A model generated the notes under the pieces. The model saw only the letters and a list, made by a program, of their open reading frames with translations, ran no database searches and was not told where the DNA came from. Of a stretch of DNA of 64,000 nt, positions 9,539-20,955 are shown piece after piece (position 1 is the stretch's first letter; every line of letters begins with the position of its first letter). The DNA lies in the NCBI GenBank assembly GCA_021613535.1, contig CP075492.1, positions 11,470,001-11,534,000 of the forward strand. Direction: 5' to 3'. This stretch comes from Adineta vaga (taxonomy: Eukaryota > Rotifera). A program made the position numbers and the translations under genes.

Positions 9539-12046
9539 ATGACAGATTCGAATCCCGTACCTGAGGAAAAAACCTCAATAAATCAAACTGAACCATCAGA
9601 AAAACAATCTGTCGCGACTGGTAAAAATTTTTAAAAAATGCTTTTAACGTGAATTCTTTCATTATTTCTTTTTTTTTGATTAGATGAAGTCGCTGCTACT
9701 ACTGCTGCTGTACCAACCGAAAATGCATCTGAACAAACTAAATCTGAAGAAAAAGAACACAACATAGGTGAATAGAAATAATTCAACCTGAAAACAAATA
9801 TATTAATGATATTTTATTTCTTTTCAGAAGTATCCGCCGATGTAGAGACAACAGAAGCAAATCAAGAATCGAAGGAACCTTCTAGTGAACCACAATTCAA
9901 AGATGCAGAAAAGCCAGCTGACGATGATGATGATGAAGCTTATGATGACGATGATTCAGAATATGAAGATGTTGATGAAGAAGAAGAAGAAGAGGAAGTC
10001 GAAAAAAAGAATGAAAATTCTACTTCAAATCAATCTGCAGTTAAAGTAAAGAAATAAAATCAATTAAAATTGAATGACGTTTTCCTATGTTTCATCATTT
10101 AAGGACGAAGATGAGGAACGTATCAATGTAAAACCACGTCGATTACCCAAAAAACGTGAAGAAGATGAACATTCGGAAGATTATGAAGAAGATGGAAACG
10201 AAAAGACTTCAGATGCTAAATCAAAATCAAATCGAAAGGTAGAATAGCACAAAAAAACAATTCCATAATAACTGATTTTACATTTCACTTTTTTTTTGTT
10301 TTTTAGAAGTCGGAAAAAAATCCTGAAGAACTTGATGGTGATTTAGATACTCGTAATCCAGCATATATTCCACGAAAAGGAAAATTTTACGAACATGATG
10401 ATCGAACAGCCGATGAACCTGATCAACCAAAACAGTTAGTTCTTGAAAATATATCTATTGAATATCAAACAAATGATCTCTTCCGTATCTTTCAGAGAAA
10501 ACATTAGAAATCGAAATCGACAAAGCAAAGACTTGGATGGTAAATGGCAACATGACCTATATCGTGATGAAGATGATGATAGTAGTAAACATAATTCTGG
10601 TTATTCAAATTATAGAAGTCAAACGTCTCAGAGAGCAGGACGTGGTAATTTTAGGTATGTTCGTTTTGAGAAAACTGAACTGCTGTATCTAGTAAATCGA
10701 TTTTAGTCGGGGTCGTGGTCGGGGTCGTGGCGGTGGTGAAAGTGGTGAAGACCGAGATAAATTACATATAAACGATTATATTCCATCGACATCACGAGGG
10801 CATGGTGGTCGTGGTGGTTATCGTCAACAACAGCAGCAACAATATCAATATTATGATGAAGGAAATGATTATCGTCAGCGACCTCCACAGAATGGTGAAG
10901 TACGTGGTGATCGTTCAAATAATTTTAATGTTGAAGACTATAATCGTTCATCGTCGTCATCACATCGTGGCAGAGGCGGTGGTCGAAATAATTATGTTGA
11001 ACCTCAAGCACCACCTCGTCGACAACGCAAAGAATTTGAACAATATCAAAATGATGAACAAACAATACCACCTCGTTACAATCAACAACAGCAATCATCT
11101 GAACAATCATATCATCGTGAAAGAAATTTTACTAATAGACAGTATCAACAGCGTAGTGGACCAAGAGAAAATAATAATTCAAACAATAGTAATCGAGATG
11201 ATCAAAGACGATTCGGTGGACAATATAATTCATCGAATCAAGACGATAATGGAGAAAAAAATCGAATGCAACGACGAGATAATAATGAACCACCTCGTCG
11301 TCAAGGAAATAATAACCGAAATCAAACATCTGGTCAACAACAACAAAGACAAGGTGACAATGATAATTCAGGAAGTGGACAGTTTGGTCTCTCAGTTGAT
11401 GCACAAAACTTTGAACGTCCTAAACGATATTCAAATATGCGCAATAATGCTTCCAATTCTGGACCACAACAACAACAACAACCGCCACCACAGCAACAAC
11501 AACAATCACAGCCTCGTCAATCACATCCACAGCAGCAACAACAACAACAACAGCAGCAGCCTCAAATACCGATGCAATCATACCAAGATCAGCGTGGTAG
11601 TGGCTTTTATGAACAAAGTAAGTAATTTATATGGAAATTATTTGAGACTATCAGAGTACGGCAAGTTAGTGTATTCAAATACGTTTCTCTTTATCTTTAT
11701 TGCTAATTGTGTATTGTTGACAAATGAATACTATACACAACTTATGATCGTATCCCTATATTCGATGTCGATTTCTTTAGATCGTTGGCAGCAACCACCA
11801 CCACCACCACCTCAAGCACCCCAACCAACATATATTCCACAACAGCAACAGATGATGCAATCCCCGATGTATCATCCTCAAGCTCCGATGTCGCCTCAAT
11901 CATATTACGTTTCTCCACAATATTCTCAACCTACACAATATGTTCCTCTGAACTATGCACAAGGACATATGTCACAACAGGTAAATATCAAATCATTGTT
12001 AAAAATGTCTATTCAATTCTGTTTTTCAGCTTCAAGATAACAAATG
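9539..12046 (+). CDS. CASC3: CASC3 / Barentsz, exon junction complex core subunit
   Basis: Exon junction complex subunit that clamps eIF4A3 on spliced mRNA; acts in mRNA localisation and nonsense-mediated decay. Nine exons (9539-9620, 9684-9767, 9828-10045, 10104-10238, 10307-10434, 10496-10654, 10707-11617, 11781-11980, 12029-12046) join in frame to 644 residues. The N-terminal third is acidic, with Asp/Glu runs. The SELOR core is split over exons 4-6: NVKPRRLPKKREED, then NPAYIPRKGKFYEHDDR (eIF4A3/RNA contact) and KDLDGKWQHDLYRDE, closely matching Barentsz. The rest is low complexity: an RGG-type run (SRGRGRGRGGG), Asn/Gln-rich stretches, poly-Gln, poly-Pro, and a Met/Pro/Gln/Tyr tail. The last coding exon carries only five residues and the stop. 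Long frames in other phases of exon 7 are artefacts of the CAA/CAG/AAT repeats. Confidence 0.93.
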
Positions 12047-13206
12047 ATCCATCATCATCATCTGTTCAAAAGTGAATGAAGTATTAGTGAAGAAAATATA
12101 ATTGAACAAAAAAGAACAGAGAGGAATCATCTCTCCGTTACAAAATGTTTGATTTACGATTGTAAGTCTTTGAAAGTTTCTCTTAAACCTTAATTTAATT
12201 CATTACTGTTTTATTGTTTCTAGTTCACTACACTTCATCAATACAAAAGACTATATTTTTCTCTTTTTCATGTATTTCGATTTTTGTCACATGTAATTCA
12301 TCTTGCTTTTCTTTGTTCATTTGATTTAATTTCAATGATCAGCATTATTATTAACCTGGAAATGATACATTCTGAAAAAAAAACGAACGAACAAAAAAGA
12401 AACTATTCGACATCAACAATTCATTTGTTAATGAACATATCCGATTCAGTGTTTGTGCGTATTTGTATTATTTGTTTATTTAAAAATCTATATTTGCATT
12501 GAATTATTCTCCACTGGATCATTATGCTGTCTTTTATTTGCGCCATGTAACATTGGCTGCTTTATAATTCATTCATTCATTCATTCATTCATTCTTTTTT
12601 TGTTCTGTTCGTTTGTTTTCTTTATATATATATATTCGTGCTTTATGTATATCTTTATTATGATGATCACCGACTATATAACTAAGTAGTCCTTGTGACT
12701 TTCTTTCTTTCTTGACCTTGTTTTTCTATTAAGCATATCAAATGGCATTTACAGTTGGTAACACCATCAATGGTCGATTATCCTTTTCGAATAGCGGACT
12801 ACAACCGTTGTTTCTCTCTTGCTCTCTTGCTCATTGATCAACAGAGACAGCATTTGTGTTCTCTATTTTCATACTCTGAATAATGGCATCATTTACTTTC
12901 ATCTAAATCATTTTTCGATTAACACATTGTCATTAATTTCGATTCGTATTGACGAAAAAAAGGTCTCTAATCACCAACATACTAACTTAATCGAAAAGAA
13001 AAAAAAAATACTTGAAACTGCATCGTACTATTCTCTTTTTCTTTTCCCTGACGTCAAGAGATATGGCAGCTGTTACATACAGTTTCGGATTTTTTTTCTT
13101 GTCTACTCAGATGACTCTTTAGTCAAGTCATCGATAGATAAACGACAAAAGAGATTGATCTTATTTCTAAAAAAGCAAAACCTTATGGATGTTGCGTTCT
13201 AATCGA
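12047..13206. other. CASC3 3' flank and nAChR 5' flank
   Basis: No supported gene. Holds poly-T/A tracts, a short (ATTC)n microsatellite around 12569-12593, a (TA)n stretch near 12624, and a CRE palindrome at 13049-13056, about 150 bp before the receptor start codon. Confidence 0.5.
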
Positions 13207-15571
13207 ATGGTGTATATTTTCATCTTGTTCTCTTCTTTGAAATTCACAAGTAAGTAGACAGTAATGATAATGTAAGAGGACATGGTTTCTTTTTGTCAAT
13301 AAAATTTAGTTGGAGGTGAACATCAACGTAAATTATTAAGATATTTATTGGAAGAAAATCAACATAGTCCATTAGAAAGACCAGTCTATAATGATTCTCA
13401 TACATTAACAGTAACAATGAATTTAGCTCTTCAACAGATCATTGATTTTGTGAGTAAAACTTTTCAATCGATCGAAATTTTATCTTGTCAATATCTTAGG
13501 ATGAAAAGAATGAAATTCTTGTTTGTAGTGGTTGGTTAGTTCTTGTATGTATTTGTTAGAAATTCATTGATATCTAATATGTATATCGATATGTTGTTCA
13601 GACATGGTATGATTATAGTTTACAATGGAATCCAGAAGATTTCGGAAATATTCAAACTATTCGTTTGCCAAGTACACGAGTATGGACACCGGATATTATT
13701 CTTTACAACAGGTAAAAATGAATAATTTAGAAATGTTTGTTTAGATAATTATTTTCTTTAAAGTGCTGATGATAATTTTGAAGGAACAATAAAAACAAAT
13801 TTAGTTGTTCAATCAAATGGAAGTATTCTTTTTGTTCCACCGGGTATATTTAAATCGATTTGTACATTTAATATTGCTTCGTTTCCATTTGTAAGTAGAG
13901 ATAGATTTGAAAGGATTTCAGATAATTTATTGATATATATATCTTTCTCTTTTTTTGGATATCCAAAATTGTACATTGAAATTTGGTTCATGGTCATTTG
14001 ATGAATCTTGTAAGTGAAAGACAGATTCATAATGATTGTTACCATTGAGTGACTTTATTCTATATGATAGATGTTAATTTAACTACTGAACACAATGAAG
14101 GTCAATTGGATGCTTATGTTAAGAATGGAGAATGGGATTTACAAAGTATAACATAGAATTAAATCGAATATTTCTGATCATATCTTTATAATTACTTCTT
14201 GTTCTATAGAGTTCCTCGTAATACGTGAGGCAATTGTTTATGAATGTTGTCCAACTGTATATCCATTTGTTTTGTTTACAATTCAAATTCGTCGACGTAC
14301 TCTTTACTATGTTATCAATATTGTCGGTAAGAGACTATAAAACTGGTATTTTCCTATAGGAATTAAATGTTCTTTTATGATCTAGTTCCATGTGTATTAA
14401 TTAGTTTTATGACCGTACTTGGATTTCTTCTTCCACCAGATAGTGGTGAAAAACTTACTTTACGTAAGAAAACAACGAATTGAACGCTAAAATGAATAAG
14501 TTGTTCTTTTTTTGTTTCTAGAAATTACAATTCTTCTCTCGATTGTAATGTTTAGTTTATTGATCTCAGGTATTATACCAGCTAGTTCAACAGCTTTACC
14601 AATCATTGTGACATATTTTACAACACTAATGTGTATGTGTACAATGTCTGTCGTAGCAACTGTCATCGTACTTGCACTACATCATAAAAATGCCAAAAAT
14701 CATACCATGCCAATATGGGTAAGATAACTGATTACGATAACAATCGAGTATTTTTCAAAGAGAACAGTTGTATGAACAACTGACAAATATGGTTATTTTT
14801 GTTTCACAGAAGTCCATACAGATTTCGATCTGTCATTTCAAGAATATGTCTCGTAAAGATCTAAATGAATCGATATTGCCTTTTAACTTTTGAAAACTCT
14901 GCAGTGATACTGTATGATTATTATTCTTCAATCGATATTTCTATAGCTCTTATCGACTGCTCTGTTATCAATGTTTAGATAGAAATCCTATATTCATCAC
15001 GGATGTATCATTTTGTAAAAAAATATTCTCCAGGAGCTAATTTCTTATTTAGATTCATGTGTATATTAATCAATATTTGGCATGGTTTTTACGTATGAAG
15101 CGTCCAGGTCATGATTTAAGTTGGCGAGCTATTCGCCATCGACGTTTTCATCACAATGCAAGACTTAATAATACTAATAATAGTATTACTCATAATCATA
15201 AACTTCCTTCGACTCCGTTATTAGAAAATTCATCAAAATCTCTGTTAGCGAATATAATCAATACGGATGATCAATTATATATTTCTATGCCAAATCATAT
15301 TCGTCCTTGTTCATCAACTGCTGATACGAAAGATTCTTTACAATCATGTGATATGAATTGTTTTCGTTCAAATATTGATTCGATAATGTCCGAATTAAAA
15401 TTTATGGCAGATTATATTCGACGAGAAGAAGAAGAAGATGACATATCACAAGATTGGAAATTTTCAGCAATGGTGATCGATCGTTTATGTCTTATTTCTT
15501 TTACTATCATGACAACCATCTTTACTTATCTTACACTTTTTTCTGCACCAAATTTTTTTCAACTTCAATAG
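13207..15571 (+). CDS. Nicotinic acetylcholine receptor alpha-type subunit
   Basis: Cys-loop ligand-gated cation channel subunit, plasma membrane. Eleven exons (13207-13249, 13310-13449, 13500-13544, 13602-13711, 13764-13890, 13958-14009, 14071-14145, 14220-14336, 14386-14463, 14522-14718, 15053-15571) give 500 residues. A short hydrophobic signal ([10 protein letters not shown]) precedes the ligand-binding domain: loop [11 protein letters not shown], Cys loop Cys146-x13-Cys160, loop B GSWSF, and loop [10 protein letters not shown] with vicinal Cys210-Cys211, the mark of an alpha subunit. TM1 starts [17 protein letters not shown] before TM2 predicts cation selectivity. TM3 follows, then a Ser/Asn/His-rich cytoplasmic loop with LRMKRPG, and TM4 after [14 protein letters not shown]. 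The exon 5-6 intron (13891-13957) starts GTAAGT but ends TG, not AG; using the AG inside it gives a stop. All other introns are GT-AG. Confidence 0.9.
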
Positions 15572-17713
15572 AGATAATATATATATATATACGTCTGTCA
15601 TCTTTCTAGTTCTCATCTTTTCATTTTATGTATATGTATATTTATGTACGTGTTTGTTTTTTGTTTTTTGTTTTTTATATATAAAGAATTGAGATTTATA
15701 ATAACTAGATAGACTATTTTATATTCAGATATGAATTGTTATTCTTGTCGAAGTACAGTCTGCCATTTAAATAATGATGTTTAGATGAGAAAAAACGGAT
15801 CATTTTATCTGTTTTTTTCCTTCAGATTTCATTAATGCAATAGTTGATTGCTGATTCATCGTTTGGATGAATAAGAGTTCAATTTCCGCTCAAGTTAAGT
15901 GTGTTCGTGTGAGAAATAGAAGAAGACTGTTTGTTGGCACTATATGCTATACGGTTTTTCCTTCAAGAAGTCGAGCAGTTCAATTCTCTAGAGAGTAAAA
16001 AATGACAATATGGACGAATGACTAATCGATGAGAAAAAGAGAGGGAGAGAGAGAGAGAACTGATGTCTTCGGGGAAGAACAACACTTATATATGTTAGTG
16101 ATGGAGACTTCTGCTTTTTAACGGTTAATTCGCTCTCTACATCATTGCTAGTTCGGTCTTGAATTAAAAGTGAATAGAATGAGTGATCTTGTCACGTCGT
16201 TTACTATTCAAACGCATCATGCCGTTTTCCATTATCTTGATGTTGTTGAAAGCAAAATACAAAGAAAGACTTACTTAGTCAACTAACTTTCTCGTTTTTT
16301 CTTCTCTTCTTATTCATCATGCACCAATCATTAATGCAAGAAATACTAAAAGATGAAGAAGAAGAAGTCACTTTGACGTCACCCGACAGTTAAATCGAGA
16401 GAGAAAAACGAGAATAACTCATTCACTATTTTCCCTATGGCTGCATTCCACAGATATATATATATATATATCCTTTGATTCTAATTTCTATTTGTACATT
16501 TACTTTTTTTGCTAGAACAAACAGAGTACCTCGTTAATTGATGAAATTTTTCAAAAAGGAGCAACATCACGTTCTCTATTTAATGAGTAATATATCGACT
16601 TTATAATTCTTCATGGTGAGAGTTATGCGTCGTTAGAAAAATAAAATTCTTTTTAATACTACCTCATTCTTTTTTTGCTTCACCATCGAAACGTAAAAAA
16701 TTTTGTAATTTTATGGCATCTACATGTCGATTAGAATTCTGAGTTTTACATAAATTATAAATTAAATCACTTAGAGCTAAGAAAAAGGGAAGCGATTTTC
16801 TTCTCGTTTCGTCGAAAGTGACGAGATTACAAGGCATACATATCAAAGTAGATCACAGAGCAGTGAGGGTATCTTTCGACGAAACGAGAACTAACCTTTA
16901 ATGTGTATTTCCTTCTTTTTACTAAGTGCGGCAGAAGTCTTTTGATATCAAAAAGACAAATTATTATAATTGTGTGATTCATTTGTTTTAGACTTTAGGT
17001 GGTTAATGCCTCGTATTATTGACAATTTGATTCATTTTAACAATCGAACTGACGATGTAAGTAAAGAATAACATTTCTTGTTTTTTTACATCAATAATCG
17101 ACTTTCATTTGTATATACAGAATTCGACAATGAATCGAAGGGTAGGAGAAACATATACATCTCTTTTCCATTGCTAATCAACTGTTCTTTTTATTCTTCT
17201 AATTTAATTTTCATACATATGCGTGTTTGAATGAGGACATGTCACATCTAATTAATATTGCCTCTATTCGAAGAGATTGCTATCTGTTCTAATCTAGCAT
17301 GTGTAGAGTTATTGAATGAATGAATGAATGAATGTCTCAATATCTAATTAGAGAAGCAAGAAGAGACATTCATATACATTCTTTAAAAAAAAACAATCTT
17401 TGTTTTGACTTTTGGAAATGATATCAGTAGGTTTTGTTTATTCCGGCAGAGATAAAATTGCATGTTTGTCGTCAATGATTTCTCAGTTATTTGCATAAAT
17501 TGATAAATGAAAATGTCAGTGATGCCAATCGACTGATTAAATTAATTTCTCTTTCTATCTAACTAGATCGATGTAGATGCAACTATGCATCAAATCAATT
17601 TCTTGAATGTCTAACACACACTCAAAGCTCTCTTTTTTTTGCTAAATTTCTAAGCTTATTATTACTGATTGATTTTTCTTTCATAGTGAGTTTTGATTTT
17701 ATATATTTAGGCA
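15572..17713. other. 2.1-kb intergenic region with an 18-bp inverted repeat
   Basis: No gene that I can support. It contains (AT)n near 15577-15590 and 16452-16470, a (GA)n run near 16040-16056, a CRE palindrome at 16374-16381, an (AATG)n microsatellite near 17315-17332, and a perfect inverted repeat at 16801-16818 / 16873-16890. A 60-codon minus-strand frame at 16664-16846 overlaps the left arm and is not recognisable. A 5' untranslated exon of the next gene may lie here, since an acceptor ends at 17710, 3 nt before its ATG. Confidence 0.45.
16801..16890. repeat. Perfect 18-bp inverted repeat, 54-bp spacer
   Basis: The left arm, 16801-16818 (TTCTCGTTTCGTCGAAAG), is matched by its exact reverse complement at 16873-16890. 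The match stops sharply at both ends. It could be a hairpin in a transcript or the ends of a small non-autonomous element. No flanking duplication was recognised. Confidence 0.7.
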
Positions 17714-19161
17714 ATGTCTTCATCATCAAAAATGAGTATTGTCAGTTTACGTGATTTAGTTGAATCTGCTGCACATAAATGGTATAAAGAAAATGAAAAA
17801 GATTCAATGAAAGCCAAATGGGGTAGAACATACAATTGGAAAGAACTTGTCAAAGAAGTCGATTGGAGATCGTTAAAGTTTGTGATTGAAAAAACATTTC
17901 ATTTCTTACTTGTTTTTATTATTAAATAGAGTTAGACATGATCCAGTTATTTATACCGATATTGAATCTCCTGGTGCCCCGAAGAATCATATTTTATTTC
18001 GTTCAACATTTCTTAATGATACTAATCGTGAACAAGAATATAATTTGAGAGCTGAACGACGTACTGTCTCTACATGTTCATTTTCGATCTTTGAAGGCTA
18101 TACAACAGAACAATGTGTTTCGTTAGAACTAGAAGTTCCACTACCAAAATGTGTCCTAGAAGCAAGTACTGGTTTTCGTAGAGAATATACATTAGAACAA
18201 TCAAAAGATAAACAAATTGAAGAAGAATTAAAATGGTCAGTCGAATCAAATATTAAAGTAAGTTATGATTAATTAGTTTCAAAATCTTGAGGGTGGGTGT
18301 GGGTGTGTGTGTGAAACCGAAGAGAGGTCAAATTTCTATCTGATATAACTAATAATGGAACGAAAGAATGAACGTCGATTGTTAATTAGCATGATCATGT
18401 GAGAGAAACGATCGATTCATAATGGAAAACATGTTCTGAAAGTTTGAGAATAGAAGAAAAAACCCAGAGTTTATCTAGGGTTCTAAAATTGACTTTCAAT
18501 ATCATTGTGTGAATAATCCTAGGGCAGATGTACTGATAATAACGAGAGAGAAAAACAACTTTCTGTATAAAATCCGGAAATAATCTTGACATTCAATCAC
18601 ACACTCTGTACAAATGTTAATCAAATTTCATATTCAAAAATTACTACTCTATAAAGAAATCGTCGCATTGTCTAATAGATATTTTCGATTTGTGTTCACA
18701 TCATTGAAATTAAATGATACATTTCTTTTGATTAGATCCCTTGTATGTCTCAAACAACAGCTGAATTACTTGTTCAAGAAGATGAATATCATGGTACATT
18801 CGAAATTAAATCATATTTTTTCGGTGAAATTCGTGTTAAAGTTTATAAAGATTCTCAAGAAGTTCTCAGCTTAGAATTCGGTGATCTAGAAGAATTATTT
18901 CCACGTGATAAAGGCTTTCGTAAAGATGCTCATGGTCTCTATCGTATTACACGTGGTGAATGTAAAGCACGTTTTGGTGTTTCTCAAAAAGTTGAATTAC
19001 ATGCGAAACCATTGCCTGGTGCAGATTTATTTCTTCGTCAATCACAACGAAATTCTTTGGATCAAGCAAATGAATTGCGAAAAAACAGTATAAAGGACAA
19101 TTCTACACCGACAACATCTGTCACCGTTCTTCGTGAATTAATCAATGGAACAGATATTTGA
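17714..19161 (+). CDS. Uncharacterised protein, possible aerolysin/ETX-MTX2-like fold
   Basis: 305 residues from exons 17714-17877, 17930-18257 and 18736-19161, phases 2 and 0. The second intron (478 nt) is unusually long here. There is no signal peptide. The middle (about 75-220) has the layout of aerolysin-like beta pore-forming folds: an NDT-type turn followed by long alternating strands rich in Ser/Thr/Glu, a Gly-containing hinge, then an amphipathic segment leading to a Pro-containing strand (NIKIPCMS, about 162-169) and a strand ending at a Gly (FFGEIRVKVY). The ETX/MTX2 family has a similar order with VPP at that place. Similar domains are widespread in animals as endogenous proteins, so this need not be a toxin. 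The assignment is by pattern only; it could equally be an unrelated all-beta protein. The C-terminal 60 residues are polar and probably disordered. Confidence 0.45.
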
Positions 19162-19290
19162 ACAGAAATAGAAAGAAAACAATTGCCCTTGTTCATTAGT
19201 ATTTCCTTCTTATTTGTGTATTTTGAATCTAATCAGTTTTTATTACAAACAATGAACAAAAACATGACAATATAGAGAGTAAAATATCTT

Positions 19291-19868
19291 TCACCAAGGT
19301 AACGATTTATGTACAAACCAAATAACATGTTCCTCCTTGTACTAAAACAAGAAGAAAAAACAACAACTAATTGTTAAAACTTGAAAAGAAAATGAAAAAG
19401 ATTTACTTTAAGAAAACTTTTATTATATTCAATCGGACCACGTAATGGTTCTCGAGATGAATATTCGTATATCATTTCATTGGGTTTATTCGGATGAAGA
19501 ACAAATTCAAAATACACTCGGCTAAAGAAATAAAATTCGAATCGAAATATAAAATCATCGAAGTTATTAACATACGTTCCATGATATGTTGCTTTTTTGG
19601 TTAAACCATTCTTTGCTTCACGAGTCATTCGACGCCAATTGAGACCAACTTTCATTTGAGGAATTTTAATAATTAGTCGAACATAATGTTTGGAATAATC
19701 TTGATTGACACCTATGAATAGAGAACAACTCTACCTTTTTCCTTTTCTTCGTTTTAACTTACTAGTATTTGCTTGTTTAATTGTATCATAAATGAATTCA
19801 TTTTCATCTAATTCAGCTTGGCTAGATTCTGCTGGTTGAATATGAAACACTTTGGCAAAATCAGTCAT
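19291..19868 (-). CDS. Unrecognised small protein, 135 residues
   Basis: Four exons on the minus strand (19868-19763, 19711-19576, 19521-19407, 19341-19291) with GT-AG introns and matching phases (1, 2, 0) give a clean frame of 135 residues, which supports a real gene. The start is the ATG at 19868 (MTDFAKVFHI); the in-frame extension upstream has no ATG. The protein is basic in the middle (NWRRMTREAKNGLTKK) and ends HKSLPW. Alternating hydrophobics (HYVRLIIKIPQMKVG, VYFEFVLHPN) suggest beta strands. No signal peptide, membrane segment or motif that I recognise. It is convergent with the aerolysin-like gene, stops 129 bp apart. Confidence 0.6.
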
Positions 19869-20955
19869 TTTGTTTTCTTCATGAAACAAAGATGTCGTCC
19901 AATTAAAATGATGTTGCACGAGTGCAGTTACAAGAAGAATTGAACACAGAAATCTTGATAGAAAGGTTGCTTGGAACTTGTTTTATCTACGATTATAGAG
20001 AACAAAAAAGAAAAACAGAATGCGAGTGATTCTGTTCAGGAAAGAGCATAGAGAAGGAAACAAGAGAGAAAGACATTGATAGTTGTGACATGAAGCAGAA
20101 GTAATAGATATTGAATGATGAAACATGTTGTTCGAAAGGAACAGAATTTTTCGAAAAAGATCAAGGTATTTATCTGTAAGAAGAAATGATTCGTTTTATT
20201 CATAATAAAATAAGATTTATTATAGAATTAAGATCTAAGTGCAGACTCAATTTGTCAATATAGACATACGAAATCAGTAGTTCGTCGTTACTTATTATCA
20301 CGTACATACGTATAGATGATATGGAGATTATTTCAAAGAAATATTTGTCATCTACAACATGCGTCACAAGACTTCTCGTTTCACCTCTAACTCATTCGAG
20401 CAAATAAAAAATATAAAATGACATGTTGACAACTAATAACATTCTATAAGGTTAATAAAGTGTAATGTAGTGATATATGATATAAGAATAAAATATCATG
20501 TATATTTTAATTAATAATTAACGAAAAATAATATCAAGAGATGTACCTGAATTTATGTTCAACATCAGATAGTTCTTTTTCTTAACAATAGGATAAATGC
20601 TTTGTGTCAACGAACACATAAGTACAACTAGAATTTATCTATACATGATTGAAATACTTTTGTAAAAAAAAGTGTGATGAGTTTTCACCTGGAAAGTTAG
20701 ATGGCACTATTTATCAATGTGTTTTATAGAGGGCGCTCGATAAGACAATTTTTTGTTTCCAAATATTAAAATTTGTTTTGATGGTGTGAAAAAACTTAGT
20801 TTATATTAGAAAAAATCATAAAAATTTCTTTCAAATATCGACATGGATAAGATAATACAGTCACAGTTTTACCCTTTTCCTTATCCAAATGTTTGTTTTT
20901 CTTGTTGGTTACTTTCGATATTTTGGAACGTAAAACGTTTCGGTTCGAATAGATC
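19869..20955. other. Intergenic region
   Basis: Between two divergent genes. A+T-rich, with many short poly-A/T tracts and no supported coding sequence or RNA gene. Both flanking genes must have their promoters here. Confidence 0.5.

Noticed and set aside
10703-11404. Minus-strand frames opposite CASC3
   Set aside because: Composition (His/Tyr/Val/Asp runs) is the antisense reading of the same repeats.
10802-12040. A 412-codon frame over CASC3 exon 7 and beyond
   Set aside because: It is rich in Asn/His/Ile/Val because it reads the CAA/CAG/AAT repeats of CASC3 in another phase, and it runs through a CASC3 intron.
16664-16846. 60-codon minus-strand frame near the inverted repeat
   Set aside because: Part of it is the inverted-repeat arm itself; no family and no splice partner.
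18288-18312. GGGTGGGTGTGGGTGTGTG as a bdelloid telomere (TGTGGG) remnant
   Set aside because: Only about one unit matches; it is more simply a GT-rich simple repeat inside an intron.
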